The position numbers were made by a program, and so were the translations under genes. This document shows positions 31,972 to 42,419 of a stretch of DNA of 64,000 bases, in pieces. The stretch is from NCBI GenBank assembly GCA_902791865.1, contig CADAXK010000006.1:62001-126000 (forward strand), read 5' to 3'. Below the pieces are notes generated by a model. It was not told the origin of the DNA, ran no database searches, and saw only the letters and a list, made by a program, of their open reading frames with translations. How positions within the stretch are numbered: position 1 is the first letter of the stretch; each line of letters opens with the position of its first letter. The stretch comes from an uncultured Bacteroidia bacterium. Lineage in GTDB: Bacteria; Bacteroidota; Bacteroidia; Bacteroidales; ML635J-15.

Positions 31972-33349
31972 TGCCTGACAAAAATTCTTTTATCGGTTTC
32001 ACAAGCCTGTCGATGTCGCCAGCTCCCATTGTGAGCAGAAGTTCGGGTTTAAGTTTGCCAATAAGGTCGATAAGGTCTGCTTTTTCGCAAATATACTTTA
32101 CCGGAGCCTTGCAGTTGTCGTATATCAGCGACGAAGTCACTCCTTCAATCGGCAGTTCGCGCGCAGGATAAATCGGCAAAAGTATGAGCGTATCGCAAGC
32201 AGAAAGACTTTCGGAGAAGTCCTTGTATAAGTCTCTTGTTCTGGTGTACAAATGAGGCTGGAAAATACCAGTTATTTTCTTGTGCGGATAAATCTGCCTT
32301 ACTGCCGAAAGAAAAGCCGAAATTTCACCAGGATGATGAGCATAATCGTCAATAAACACGCATTTTTCGGTGCGCAACTGAATGTCGAAACGACGAAGCA
32401 CACCTACAAAATTTTCCAGTCCTGCGCGAACCTCGTCTGCAGAAGCACCATTAAGCAAGGAAACAGCAGTTGCGCCAACTGCGTTTTCGATATTGTGTCG
32501 TCCGCCAATCCTATACTTTATCTCGCTTATTGTTCCGTAAGGTGTCTTGATATCGAAAATGCAAAGCCCATTTCCATACGAAATGTTTGTAGCATAGAAA
32601 TCAAAGCCAGAATTATCTACTCCGTAAGTGTAAACATTCAAATCGCTACGCAGACGCGATTTTACCGACTGCGGAATATCGGGACCAAGCACAAGGTTTC
32701 CGTTTTGGATGCTCCCGTTTGCAAACTCCACAAAAGCAGTTTCAACGTTTTCGTAAGTGCCGTAAATGTCAAGATGGTCGGCTTCGATGTGGCTTATAAG
32801 CGCAGTTGATGGCGTCAAATGCAGGAAAGAACGGTCAAATTCATCGGCCTCTACAACCACATTTTTGCTTTGCGGTTCAAGATGCAGGTTTGAGTTGAAA
32901 TTCTTTGATATTCCGCCAAGGAAAGCCGAACATTTTTCCTTCGTTCCCGCCATTATGCACGAGGTAATGGTAGAAATGGAAGTCTTACCATGAGTACCAG
33001 CCACAGCCAAACAATTCTTGCCTTCACAAAGATGGCCTAAGGCCTCGGCTCGCTTTATCACGCGAAAGCCGTTTTGCCTGAAAAATGTAAGTTCGGTATG
33101 GTCGGCAGGAATTGCAGGCGTATAGATGACAAGTGTCGTTTCCTTATCCTTGTAGCACGAGCCAACCAAGTCGAGGTTATCATCGTAATGCACCTGTATT
33201 CCCTCTTTTTCAAGGTTGTCGCAAACATCGCTACGTGTGCGGTCGTAACCAGCGACATTGTAGCCGCAAGCGTTGAAATAGCGGGCAATAGCACTCATGC
33301 CTATTCCACCGATACCTACAAAATATATGTTTGAAAATTTACTTTTCAT
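31961..33349 (-). CDS. murC: UDP-N-acetylmuramate-L-alanine ligase MurC
   Basis: 462 residues from MKSKFSNIYFVG; this start overlaps murG by 11 bases and puts the nucleotide motif YFVGIGGIGMSA at the N-terminus, as in MurC. The ATP loop is AGTHGKTSIST, with EADEFDRSFL and HHPGEISA further on. It adds L-alanine to UDP-MurNAc, the first step of the stem peptide. It overlaps ftsQ by 11 bases. Confidence 0.97.
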   Translation of the reverse strand: MKSKFSNIYFVGIGGIGMSAIARYFNACGYNVAGYDRTRSDVCDNLEKEGIQVHYDDNLDLVGSCYKDKETTLVIYTPAIPADHTELTFFRQNGFRVIKRAEALGHLCEGKNCLAVAGTHGKTSISTITSCIMAGTKEKCSAFLGGISKNFNSNLHLEPQSKNVVVEADEFDRSFLHLTPSTALISHIEADHLDIYGTYENVETAFVEFANGSIQNGNLVLGPDIPQSVKSRLRSDLNVYTYGVDNSGFDFYATNISYGNGLCIFDIKTPYGTISEIKYRIGGRHNIENAVGATAVSLLNGASADEVRAGLENFVGVLRRFDIQLRTEKCVFIDDYAHHPGEISAFLSAVRQIYPHKKITGIFQPHLYTRTRDLYKDFSESLSACDTLILLPIYPARELPIEGVTSSLIYDNCKAPVKYICEKADLIDLIGKLKPELLLTMGAGDIDRLVKPIKEFLSGNEN

Positions 33350-34451
33350 AAGCCAGTTTATACACTTCTTCGGCAATTACATTTGCTGCATCTAGTAATT
33401 CAAGTTTCTTGATGTTCTGCGAAAGCTTTTCACGCAAAGGCATATCCGAAACGAGTTCCATTACCTTGTCAACAAGAACATTGCGAGCATCAACATCCTT
33501 TACCATAAGTGCTGCATCCTTGTCAACGAGAGCCATTGCGTTCTTGGTCTGATGGTCTTCGGCTACATTTGGCGATGGCACAAATACCACAGGTTTGCCC
33601 ACAATACAAAGCTCGGAAATCGTACTCGCACCAGCCCTCGAAACTATAACATCGGCAGCAGCAAACGCCAAGTCCATCTTGTAGATGAAATCGTTGACAT
33701 ACAAACCCTTCTTAGGTTCTGCACCGACAATTCCCCTTGCTGTCTCAATGTAGCCCTTACCAGTCTGCCATATAAGCTGTACGCCAGCATCGGCAAACTT
33801 TTTCAGTCCGCAAGCAATGCTTTCGTTGATGGTCTTTGCACCAAGACTACCACCCACGACTAGCACAACGGGCTTACCTTGTTCTAGGCCGAAAAACTCG
33901 AATGCTTCATTGCGCTTTGCATCTATATTCTTGATGTCCTGCCTAACAGGATTTCCCGTCTTCATAATTTTCTCGGCTGGGAAAAAGCGTTCCATCTTGT
34001 CGTAAGCTACGCAAATCTTGCGCACCTTGCCAGCGAGTTTCTTGTTAACCACACCTGGATATGAGTTTTGCTCCTGAAGCAAACAAGGCACTCCTGCCCT
34101 TGATGCAGCATTCAGCGATGGATAACTTGCATATCCTCCTACACCTACTGCAACGTCGGGACGGAAATCGGCTATTATCTTCCTTGCCTTTTTGTTGCTC
34201 CTGATCACGCTCGAAATGAACTTAAACCATTTCAGAGACAACTTTCGAGGCATTCCCATTATAGGCAAGCCAATTATATTGTAACCAGCAGCAGGAACCT
34301 TTTCCATTTCCATACGGCCTTCGGCACCAACGAACTGAATTTCCACCTGCGGATATTTTTCGCGCAAAGCATTTGCTATTGAAACGGCTGGAAATATATG
34401 TCCGCCTGTTCCACCACCGCTAATCAGCACCTTAAATTTATTTTCGTTCAT
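33339..34451 (-). CDS. murG: UDP-N-acetylglucosamine transferase MurG
   Basis: 370 residues of the GT28 family. The N-terminal loop is SGGGTGGHIFPAVSIA, the second glycine-rich loop GGSLGAKTINE (about residue 192), and the donor site VSRAGASTISELCIVGKPVVFVP is cut in half by its centre near 255. It makes lipid II from lipid I on the inner face of the membrane. It overlaps ftsW by 14 bases upstream and murC by 11 downstream, so the three are tightly coupled. Confidence 0.97.
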   Translation of the reverse strand: MNENKFKVLISGGGTGGHIFPAVSIANALREKYPQVEIQFVGAEGRMEMEKVPAAGYNIIGLPIMGMPRKLSLKWFKFISSVIRSNKKARKIIADFRPDVAVGVGGYASYPSLNAASRAGVPCLLQEQNSYPGVVNKKLAGKVRKICVAYDKMERFFPAEKIMKTGNPVRQDIKNIDAKRNEAFEFFGLEQGKPVVLVVGGSLGAKTINESIACGLKKFADAGVQLIWQTGKGYIETARGIVGAEPKKGLYVNDFIYKMDLAFAAADVIVSRAGASTISELCIVGKPVVFVPSPNVAEDHQTKNAMALVDKDAALMVKDVDARNVLVDKVMELVSDMPLREKLSQNIKKLELLDAANVIAEEVYKLAYEK

Positions 34452-35781
34452 TTTCTTCTATGTTATTTAATTCATTATCATCAATCATCTCAAGCACTTC
34501 CTCGCCAGTAACTTCAGCGTTATCAACTGTTGCCTCAGCAGAAGCATCAACATCATTAGTAGCTGTTCCATCCTCAACAAGGCTAATGTCGCCATCGGCT
34601 TCGGTTTCCTTGGCAATTGGAGCATTTTCGTCCTCAACTTCGCGGCTTACACTAAGTATCACGCCAAGAGCAAATCCCATGAACACCAGCGATGAGTTTC
34701 CGTAACTTACAAACGGCAGCGTCTGACCAGTAACAGGCATCAAGTCGGTAGAAACCGCCATATTGGAGAACGCCTGAATAACAATCATTGAAGTAAGTCC
34801 CAATACCAGATATTGCCGGAACTTATATTTAGGCTCAAGTTCGCCATCGGCATTGGAAAGTTTGTTCAATTTCTTTACAATCGATATTGCCCTTGTGAAC
34901 AACATTATGTAGAGCCAGATAAGCAATATGGAACCTGCCAATCCTGTCTCTTCGGCTATGTTGGCAAAAATGTAGTCGCAGTGTGCATTGGCAAGTTTTA
35001 CCTTTGCATGACCGTTGCCAGGACCTCTTCCGAGAATACCACCAGAAGCGACAGCCATACGAGCATTGTTCACCTGAACCTGGTCTTCCTTAGACGGATT
35101 GCCTTCAACCCAAGATTCTACCCTAGCCTTCCATGTCGGGAAACGCCATATCTGAATGTTTCCGTAAAGAATTACCGCAAACAGCAAACCTCCTGCCACT
35201 AAAAAAATACCTGTTAGCCCCCAGAAATAAGACCTCTTTACACTGCTGAAGAACAAAAGAACCATTGCTTCAAGCAAAACCAACAAAGCCGTAGACAGAT
35301 TTGATGGCATTATAAGGAAACAGGTTATAAATATAGGTAGCAATATCGACTTTGCAAATTCCTTGATACTGGTTATTTCTCCTTCCTTTTTCGACAGTTT
35401 GTTTGCCAGATACATCAGCAAAGCAACCTTCGCAAAGTCGGACGTCTGCACAGTAATAGGACCAATGAAAAGCCAACGCTTAGCACCATTTACCTCGGGT
35501 GCCCAAAGCCATGTGACTATCAATAAGATTACAGATGCCCAATACAAGAGAAACGATACCTTACGGAAATACTTGCTCGGGATCTTATGTATCATGTATA
35601 TGCATACGGCACCTACCAAAAGTCCGAACACATGCTTGAACAGATGCCCAGTGGTATTAGTACCGGGCAACTGCACCGATGCGCTGTAAACCGACAAAAC
35701 CGAAAACATGAACAGGGCGACAATTATCAGCCATATTCCTCGGTTTCCACCAAATATCAATTTAACTTTTGAAAATGCCAT
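34438..35781 (-). CDS. ftsW: FtsW-type peptidoglycan glycosyltransferase
   Basis: 447 residues with about ten membrane helices and the SEDS motifs, including NGAKRWLFIGPITVQTSDFAK and LPFVSYGNSSLVFMGFALG near the last helices. SEDS proteins polymerise lipid II together with a class B penicillin-binding protein, here the ftsI product. The last 70 residues form a strongly acidic cytoplasmic tail (EDENAPIAKETEADGD onward), longer than in most FtsW proteins. Gap to murD is 10 bases. Confidence 0.95.
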   Translation of the reverse strand: MAFSKVKLIFGGNRGIWLIIVALFMFSVLSVYSASVQLPGTNTTGHLFKHVFGLLVGAVCIYMIHKIPSKYFRKVSFLLYWASVILLIVTWLWAPEVNGAKRWLFIGPITVQTSDFAKVALLMYLANKLSKKEGEITSIKEFAKSILLPIFITCFLIMPSNLSTALLVLLEAMVLLFFSSVKRSYFWGLTGIFLVAGGLLFAVILYGNIQIWRFPTWKARVESWVEGNPSKEDQVQVNNARMAVASGGILGRGPGNGHAKVKLANAHCDYIFANIAEETGLAGSILLIWLYIMLFTRAISIVKKLNKLSNADGELEPKYKFRQYLVLGLTSMIVIQAFSNMAVSTDLMPVTGQTLPFVSYGNSSLVFMGFALGVILSVSREVEDENAPIAKETEADGDISLVEDGTATNDVDASAEATVDNAEVTGEEVLEMIDDNELNNIEENERK

Positions 35782-35791
35782 AGTCGTTAAA

Positions 35792-37141
35792 CTATAAGTT
35801 TCTTACTGCTATCTTGAACTTATTGCCACGGTCTTCGTAGTTGTCGAACAAGTCGAAACTTGCACATGCAGGCGAAAGCAGTACTGTATCACCAGGCTTT
35901 CCCATCTTGTAGGCCTCGTTGACAGCATCATCCATGCTTGTAACATCAACCATCGGAAGACCTGTATTGTCGAATGCCTTGTGGATAGGACTATTGTCGA
36001 TACCAAGACAAACAATCCCCTTTACCTTTTCATCGACAAGCTTGCGCAACTCCTCATAATCATTACCCTTATCCTTGCCTCCAACTATCCAAATAACAGG
36101 AGTAGTCATCGATTCGAGTGCGTACCATACCGAATTTATGTTGGTTGCCTTTGAATCGTTAATGAATTTTATTCCTCTGATTGTCAATACAGGTTCCATG
36201 CGGTGTTCCACATTCTTGAAATCCATAAGGCTTTCGCGGATAACTTCGTTGCGGATGTTCAGCACCTGGGCAACGATACCTGCAGCCATCGAGTTATATA
36301 CATTGTGTTTGCCCTTTATCGAAAGGTCGTCGATGAGCATTGTCAAGGTCTTGCTACTGTTGTTTATGTAGTCGATTGATTTTTCGTCCTCGCTAAGTGC
36401 AGCACCATTCTTCACCTTTCTCTTCTTCTGGGTGAATTCCAATTGTGTGGCAAGGATTTCGCGCTTAGAGATTTCGTTTATAATAACTTCATCATCAGAA
36501 CAATATATGAAGGAATCCTTAGCTGTTGTATTCTGCAAGATACGGAACTTTGCATCGATGTAGTTCTGGAACTTGTGGTCGTAGCGGTCGAGATGGTCGG
36601 GAGTAATGTTCATTAGCACCGACAAGTCACTCTTGAACTTGTACATGTTGTCGAGCTGGAAACTGCTGAGTTCGATTACATAGTAGTCGTAATCCTTGGT
36701 TGCCACCTGATATGCAAAGCTTTGTCCTACATTACCTGCCAAACCTACATTTAGACCAGCTTTTTTCAAGATATGGTAGGTAAGCATGGTGGTCGTAGTC
36801 TTTCCGTTACTACCTGTGATACAAATCTTTACAGCATTGGTATAACGTGCTGCAAATTCTATTTCGGAAATAACTGGAATACCAAGTTGACGAGCTTTCA
36901 CAACCATAGGTGCTGTCTCGGGAATACCAGGACTCTTTATGATTTCGTCGGCATTGAGAATCAACTCCTCGGTATGTTGCTTTTCCTCGTAAAGTACATT
37001 GTAGTCCTTCAAAAGTTCCTTGTACTTTTCGGCGATTTCGCTCTTGTCCGAAACGAATACATCAAAATCATTTACTGCGGCCAGCACAGCTGCACCAGTT
37101 CCACTCTCTCCTGCTCCTAATACAACAATTCTCTTTTCCAC
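35792..37141 (-). CDS. murD: UDP-N-acetylmuramoylalanine-D-glutamate ligase MurD
   Basis: 449 residues. The N-terminal nucleotide-like motif is VVLGAGESGTGAA, the ATP loop CITGSNGKTTTTML, and later HRMEPVLTIRGIKFINDSKATN marks the substrate region typical of MurD. It adds D-glutamate to UDP-MurNAc-L-Ala in the cytoplasm. It stands between mraY and ftsW with gaps of 4 and 10 bases. Length is normal. Confidence 0.97.
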   Translation of the reverse strand: MEKRIVVLGAGESGTGAAVLAAVNDFDVFVSDKSEIAEKYKELLKDYNVLYEEKQHTEELILNADEIIKSPGIPETAPMVVKARQLGIPVISEIEFAARYTNAVKICITGSNGKTTTTMLTYHILKKAGLNVGLAGNVGQSFAYQVATKDYDYYVIELSSFQLDNMYKFKSDLSVLMNITPDHLDRYDHKFQNYIDAKFRILQNTTAKDSFIYCSDDEVIINEISKREILATQLEFTQKKRKVKNGAALSEDEKSIDYINNSSKTLTMLIDDLSIKGKHNVYNSMAAGIVAQVLNIRNEVIRESLMDFKNVEHRMEPVLTIRGIKFINDSKATNINSVWYALESMTTPVIWIVGGKDKGNDYEELRKLVDEKVKGIVCLGIDNSPIHKAFDNTGLPMVDVTSMDDAVNEAYKMGKPGDTVLLSPACASFDLFDNYEDRGNKFKIAVRNL

Positions 37142-37145
37142 TTTC

Positions 37146-38468
37146 TTATCTTAATTTTAAAGTTACAATTGAAATGATAGCCAACAACAAAGTCACGATC
37201 CAGAATCTGGCTACAATCTTGGATTCGGGCATTCCCTTCTTCTGATAATGGTGATGCAATGGCGCCATCTTGAACGGACGCTTCTCCACTGGCACCGGTA
37301 CACCTTTGGGAAGTTTATATTTTTTACGGTAATGCTTGCAATAGCGGTTCTGTATTATAACAGAAAGGCTCTCTACTAGGAATATTCCGCAAAGTATCGG
37401 AAGTATAAGTTCCTTCTTAATGATTATTGCGAATACAGCGATAATACCGCCAAGCGTAAGACTTCCTGTGTCGCCCATGAAAACCTGAGCCGGATAGGTG
37501 TTGTACCACAAGAAACCGATTGTTGCACCCATGAATGCTGCTGCAAACACCATCAATTCACCAGTATTCGGGATATACAATATATTAAGGTACTCGGCGG
37601 CAACACGGTTACCAGAAACGTATGCCAGAATACCGAGCGTTGCACCTATGATTGCCGAAGTTCCCGTCGCAAGTCCGTCCATGCCATCGGTTAGGTTTGC
37701 TCCGTTCGACACCGCCGCCACGACAAGAATCGTCATGATGATGAAAACCAGCCATGCAAGCATATCGGCATAGTCGCCAGCCCAAGCTACGAACCAACGA
37801 TAGTCGAGCTCGTTGTTCTTGAAGAACGGGATTGTCGTCTTGGTTGACTTCAAGTCCGAGTACTCGGTTACGCCTGTGCAGTCGGAATTTCCAACGACTT
37901 CAACAACTTCGCAACCCTGCGGATTGTCAACGACAACCTTTTCTCTGATTACTGCATCGGGCGAGAAATACAATATTGCACCTACAGCAAAACCAAGCAG
38001 AATCTGTCCCAACAGTTTGAACTTGCCATTAAGACCGTCCTTGTTGTGCTTCTTCTGCTTCAGGTAGTCGTCGAGGAAACCGAGACAACCGAGCCACAGC
38101 GTTGTGACAAGCATCAAAATTGTATAGACGTTGTTCAACTGCGCAAACAACAAGGTCGGAATCACGATTGCTGCAATGATGATAAGACCACCCATTGTAG
38201 GCACGTTCTTCTTGAAATTCTTGACATTGTTGACACAAGTGTCGCAGTTCTGCGAATTCTCAACTGGCGCATCGTTCATAGTGGTGCGCGTCTCCTCGAT
38301 TTCGGTCTTTCCCGACTTCTTCATGCGACGGATAAACCACTTTCCGAACCATATTGCAATGATAAGCGACGCTATCATCGAAATGCCAGACCTAAACGAA
38401 ATGTACTGGAAAACACCAGCACCCGGCATTCCTATATCCTGCAAATACTGAAATAAATGGTAAAACAT
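37146..38468 (-). CDS. mraY: Phospho-MurNAc-pentapeptide transferase MraY
   Basis: 440 residues, about 80 longer than E. coli MraY. Core motifs are present: VPTMGGL, FLDDYLKQKKHNKDGLNGKFKL, NLTDGMDGLATGT (metal Asp pair) and APLHHHYQKKGMPE. It joins phospho-MurNAc-pentapeptide to undecaprenyl phosphate. The extra length lies in two loops. One comes before VPTMGG and holds CDTC. The other, after residue 165, holds two more cysteines (QGCEVV and SDCTG). Such loops are known in Bacteroidota MraY, though the cysteine pattern stands out. Confidence 0.96.
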   Translation of the reverse strand: MFYHLFQYLQDIGMPGAGVFQYISFRSGISMIASLIIAIWFGKWFIRRMKKSGKTEIEETRTTMNDAPVENSQNCDTCVNNVKNFKKNVPTMGGLIIIAAIVIPTLLFAQLNNVYTILMLVTTLWLGCLGFLDDYLKQKKHNKDGLNGKFKLLGQILLGFAVGAILYFSPDAVIREKVVVDNPQGCEVVEVVGNSDCTGVTEYSDLKSTKTTIPFFKNNELDYRWFVAWAGDYADMLAWLVFIIMTILVVAAVSNGANLTDGMDGLATGTSAIIGATLGILAYVSGNRVAAEYLNILYIPNTGELMVFAAAFMGATIGFLWYNTYPAQVFMGDTGSLTLGGIIAVFAIIIKKELILPILCGIFLVESLSVIIQNRYCKHYRKKYKLPKGVPVPVEKRPFKMAPLHHHYQKKGMPESKIVARFWIVTLLLAIISIVTLKLR

Positions 38469-38474
38469 AATCTA

Positions 38475-39923
38475 TTAGTTGTTAAATGCATTTCTTAAAA
38501 CTTCCTTGTCGTCGAAATGATGACGAACACCTTTTATTTCCTGATAAGTCTCGTGACCTTTGCCAGCCACAAGAATTATGTCGCCCTTCTTGGCAAGCAT
38601 ACAAGCCGTACGGATTGCCTCTTCTCTATTTGTAATCCTGAGAACCTTGTTCTTCCACTGCGGTTCAACGCCCTTCTGCATATCGTCGAGGATATCTTCG
38701 GGTTCCTCGTTGCGCGGATTGTCGGATGTAAGGATAACCTTGTCGCTCATCTCAGAAGCTATTGCAGCCATTTCGGGACGCTTGGTCTTGTCGCGGTTTC
38801 CGCCACAACCGACAACGGTTATCAATGTGCCTTCGCCACAACGGATTTCGTTGATTGTAGAAATTACATTCTGCAAGGCATCGGGGGTGTGTGCATAATC
38901 TACAATTGCGGTAACACCTTCCTTGGAACGTATGATTTCGAAACGACCGTCAACGGGATGAAGTTCGCTCATTGCCTTCAAAACTTCCATCTTGTCGAAA
39001 CCAAGCAAAATTGCTGTTCCGTACACTGCCAGAAGGTTGTATGCGTTGAACTTTCCAATGAAGTTCACCCAGACCTCGCTACCGTTAATGTCGAGTTGCA
39101 TTCCTGCAAAACCATCCTCAACGATTCTTGCCTTGAAGTCTGCACCCGACAGAAGCGAATACTTGTATTTCTTTGCCTTCGAGTTCTGGTACATTATTTC
39201 GCCGTTGCGGTCATCAATGTTGGTGATTGCGAAAGCATTTGCAGGCAACAAATTGAAAAATCCCTGCTTTGCCTTTATGTATTCGGCAAAAGTCTTGTGG
39301 AAATCAAGATGGTCGTGAGTAATGTTAGTAAAAATGCCACCAGCGAAAACCAAACCTGCAATGCGATTCTGCACTACAGAATGCGAACTTACTTCCATGA
39401 AGCAGTAGTCGCAACCGCAATCAACCATCTTTGCCAAATATCCGTTGAGTTGAAGCGGATCGGGAGTAGTGTGGGTAGCGGGAATTACTTCGGTATCAAC
39501 AATAACCTTTACTGTTGAGAAAAGTCCGACCTTGTAGCCAAGCTTGCGGGTTAAGTTGTACAAAGTTCCTGCGATGGTAGTCTTGCCGTTTGTGCCGGTA
39601 ACACCAACTAGTTTCAGTTTTGTTGAAGGATTTCCGTAGTAGTCGGATGCCAAAATTCCAAGTGCTTCGGATGACGATTCCACCTGAATGTAACTTACCT
39701 CATCGTGAAGTTTTTCGGGCATTTTTTCGCAAACTATCATCTTAGCGCCACTTGCAATTGCAGTTTCAATGAAATCGTGACCATCGGAAGCAGTTCCGAC
39801 TATTGCCACGAACATATCGCCTGCACCAACCTTACGCGAATCAAATTCAATCTTCTCAAAACTAGGCTGCCTTACAACCGAGTTTACCACTTTCAATTTG
39901 TTCAACGAAACATTTATATCCAT
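38475..39923 (-). CDS. murE: UDP-MurNAc-L-Ala-D-Glu ligase MurE, diaminopimelate type
   Basis: 482 residues. ATP loop [16 protein letters not shown], carbamylated-lysine region, and [13 protein letters not shown]. The DNPR motif is the mark of MurE enzymes that add meso-diaminopimelate rather than lysine, so the peptidoglycan is expected to be of the DAP type, as usual for Gram-negative bacteria. Gaps are 7 bases to ftsI and 6 bases to mraY. Confidence 0.96.
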   Translation of the reverse strand: MDINVSLNKLKVVNSVVRQPSFEKIEFDSRKVGAGDMFVAIVGTASDGHDFIETAIASGAKMIVCEKMPEKLHDEVSYIQVESSSEALGILASDYYGNPSTKLKLVGVTGTNGKTTIAGTLYNLTRKLGYKVGLFSTVKVIVDTEVIPATHTTPDPLQLNGYLAKMVDCGCDYCFMEVSSHSVVQNRIAGLVFAGGIFTNITHDHLDFHKTFAEYIKAKQGFFNLLPANAFAITNIDDRNGEIMYQNSKAKKYKYSLLSGADFKARIVEDGFAGMQLDINGSEVWVNFIGKFNAYNLLAVYGTAILLGFDKMEVLKAMSELHPVDGRFEIIRSKEGVTAIVDYAHTPDALQNVISTINEIRCGEGTLITVVGCGGNRDKTKRPEMAAIASEMSDKVILTSDNPRNEEPEDILDDMQKGVEPQWKNKVLRITNREEAIRTACMLAKKGDIILVAGKGHETYQEIKGVRHHFDDKEVLRNAFNN

Positions 39924-39930
39924 CTTCCTT

Positions 39931-42063
39931 TTATTTTAAAGTCAAATAAATCGAATCACCTTTTGCAAACACAGTTCCTTGCGAGGGCACCTGCTGAACA
40001 ACTCGTCCACGTCCAGAAATCATAACCTTGAGTCCACTCTTTTCAAGAATGCCAATAGCATCGGATGCTCCCATATTCCTGACATCGGGAATAAGGTTTG
40101 GACTTTCGGGAGAATAAGGCGCAAAATTTTCCTTGTCGCTCGACAAATCCTGGAAACGAACCCACTTCACAGTTGGGAAGTTTTCGATGTTGGTAGGGAT
40201 ATCAAGGATTTCGCAAACACTCTGGATATTCTCGCGATTGCCCGATTTGCTCTGTGGCAAATGCGATATTGGGTCATCGTTAACCTCATCGGCGACTGCC
40301 TTTGTGTCTATAGAATATATCTTGTCGGCAATCTTACGGAACACATTTCCCGCAACGACATTACCATAAATGCTACCCTCAGACGGATTGTAAATCGAGA
40401 CTATGCAGGAATATTCAGGCTTGTCGGCCGGGAAATACCCCACAAACGATGCGTGATATGTAACTTTCTGCCCGTCTTTACCATAGTTCATCTGTGCTGT
40501 ACCAGTCTTGCCGGCTATCGGATAATTTTCGTTGCGCAAGTTGCGTGCAGTACCATTCTGAACCACGCCTTCGAGCATACGCTTTACGGCTTCAATTGTC
40601 TTGTGCGAACATATCTGCGGATCGATTACATACGGTTCGAACTGCTCAACCATTTCGCCTCGGTACGAAAGTCCCTCGACAAACATCGGGCGGACAAGCT
40701 TTCCATCGTTTGCAATGGCATTGTAGAACGCAAGCATCTGCAATGGCGTTATTGTAACCTCGTATCCGTAAGCCATTTGTGGCAGCGAAATACCAGACCA
40801 ACCCTTTGTTCCCTCCGACGGTTCGTGTATTACAGGTTTTGCCTCGCCTTTAAGTTCGATTCCAAGCGGCTCGTTGAGATGCAGACGCTTAATGCCGTCA
40901 ACGAATTTCTGCTGCTGGTGCTTGTAGTTGTCGTAAACAAATCGTGCAGTACCTACATTCGAAGAGGTTTCGATGATTTTCTGCACCGAAAGCCATGTAC
41001 TGTCGGGAGTATGCGAATCCTTTATTGTCTTCGTGTAGTATGTATCAACACCATTGCCAACCCTCACCATAGTTTCCGGCGTTATGTACCCATCTTCCAT
41101 AGCCACTATTGCCGATGCAATCTTGAATGTAGAACCAGGGTCAGCGGCACGACCACCTGTAGACAAGTTTCCTACTGCATAATTGAAATTCTCGTAGAAA
41201 GTATTTGTTGTATCGCGCATGAGGTTAGCAATTGCCCTAACCTTGCCCGTAGCTACTTCCATTACAACCACAGTACCATACTGAGCTGAATGCTGAAGCA
41301 TCTGGCTTTCGAGTTCGGTTTCGGCAATGTCCTGCAAGCTTATGTCAATTGTCGTTATAAGATCCTTTCCGTCTACTGGCTTTACATAGTCGGCTGAATT
41401 TTCAATCGGAATCCACACATCTTTCGACACCTTTTGGAATGCAGCATAACCTTCGACACCTGTCAGCACACTGTCGTAGCTGAACTCAAGTCCATAATGT
41501 CCTTTTTCGCTCGATTCTCCAATAGTACGACGCGCCAACTTGCCGAAAGGTTTTTCGCGCTCAAATATCTCGGTTGAATAGAAACCCGCGCGATATTTTC
41601 CCCTACGCAAAAAAGGAAATTTCTTCATCTCCTCGTATTGCAGGAAAGTAACACGCCTCTTTATGCAATAACTGCGGCTGCCCTTATTCTTGGCTTCTCT
41701 TATTTCTTTCTTATAGGTATCCTTGGTTTTGTTACCAAACAAATTTGCAAGGCATATACTTAAAGAATCAATTTCAGCATCAAACAAAGAATCCGACATT
41801 GACCTCACGCCCTGGCAAGCCAAGTCGAGATAGGTATCGTAGTAGCAAACCGAAGTCGCCAACAATTTGCCATCGCTCGAATATATGTCTCCACGCTTGG
41901 GCTTTATAACATTAGTTCTGACACATTCGCTCTCCTTTTCTTCTTTTGGCGTACTAAGTTGCAGGTAAACAATACGACCTATCACCACCAGCGACACAAT
42001 AATAGCCAGCACAAGGAATACATACGAATTGCGAACCGTTATATTTCTCTTCTTGTTTTTCAT
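39931..42063 (-). CDS. ftsI: Division transpeptidase FtsI (class B PBP) with PASTA domain
   Basis: 710 residues. One N-terminal membrane helix ([21 protein letters not shown]), a dimerisation domain, then the transpeptidase with STFK (nucleophile S311, K314), SSN in ETSSNVGTA and KTG in AGKTGTAQ. The C-terminus adds a single PASTA domain ([21 protein letters not shown]), common in Bacteroidota FtsI. It cross-links septal peptidoglycan with FtsW. It overlaps ftsL by 4 bases. Confidence 0.96.
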   Translation of the reverse strand: MKNKKRNITVRNSYVFLVLAIIVSLVVIGRIVYLQLSTPKEEKESECVRTNVIKPKRGDIYSSDGKLLATSVCYYDTYLDLACQGVRSMSDSLFDAEIDSLSICLANLFGNKTKDTYKKEIREAKNKGSRSYCIKRRVTFLQYEEMKKFPFLRRGKYRAGFYSTEIFEREKPFGKLARRTIGESSEKGHYGLEFSYDSVLTGVEGYAAFQKVSKDVWIPIENSADYVKPVDGKDLITTIDISLQDIAETELESQMLQHSAQYGTVVVMEVATGKVRAIANLMRDTTNTFYENFNYAVGNLSTGGRAADPGSTFKIASAIVAMEDGYITPETMVRVGNGVDTYYTKTIKDSHTPDSTWLSVQKIIETSSNVGTARFVYDNYKHQQQKFVDGIKRLHLNEPLGIELKGEAKPVIHEPSEGTKGWSGISLPQMAYGYEVTITPLQMLAFYNAIANDGKLVRPMFVEGLSYRGEMVEQFEPYVIDPQICSHKTIEAVKRMLEGVVQNGTARNLRNENYPIAGKTGTAQMNYGKDGQKVTYHASFVGYFPADKPEYSCIVSIYNPSEGSIYGNVVAGNVFRKIADKIYSIDTKAVADEVNDDPISHLPQSKSGNRENIQSVCEILDIPTNIENFPTVKWVRFQDLSSDKENFAPYSPESPNLIPDVRNMGASDAIGILEKSGLKVMISGRGRVVQQVPSQGTVFAKGDSIYLTLK

Positions 42064-42416
42064 TTTTTCATTTTTCTACGGCCAGACTTCTTGGAGTCAT
42101 ATATAATCTTATGAGGCGGACGCTTCGACTCTTCCAATGTAGAGCCTTTTGTCTTGAGCAACGAAATGACGCTGTTGCGGCGGTTTGTTTTTTTCAGCAG
42201 TTCCGACTGTATGGCAACACCTTCGGCACGAAGTTTCTCAATACGCTCCTCCGACCTGTTTATCTCGCGATAAATGTAAATTCCATGAAAATGGTTGACC
42301 ACATACAACACGGCTAGTCCAAACACCAAGGCAATAATAGCGATTCTCCTCTTCGTGAGCTTCGACATTATTATCTCACCCGACAAAACACTGCGTACTC
42401 CTTTAATAAAATCCAT
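42060..42416 (-). CDS. ftsL: FtsL-like division protein
   Basis: 118 residues. A short cytoplasmic start and a membrane helix (IAIIALVFGLAVLYVVNHFHG) are followed by a coiled coil (INRSEERIEKLRAEGVAIQS) and a basic tail. This is the plan of FtsL and of the Bacteroidota FtsL-like proteins, and the gene lies between rsmH and ftsI, its conserved place. Primary sequence is poorly conserved in the family, so the name depends on topology and position. Confidence 0.85.
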   Translation of the reverse strand: MDFIKGVRSVLSGEIIMSKLTKRRIAIIALVFGLAVLYVVNHFHGIYIYREINRSEERIEKLRAEGVAIQSELLKKTNRRNSVISLLKTKGSTLEESKRPPHKIIYDSKKSGRRKMKK

Positions 42417-42419
42417 GCC

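Noticed and set aside
38517..39518. A 333-codon plus-strand frame opposite murE
   Set aside because: It is antisense to a fully conserved gene and has no recognisable domain.
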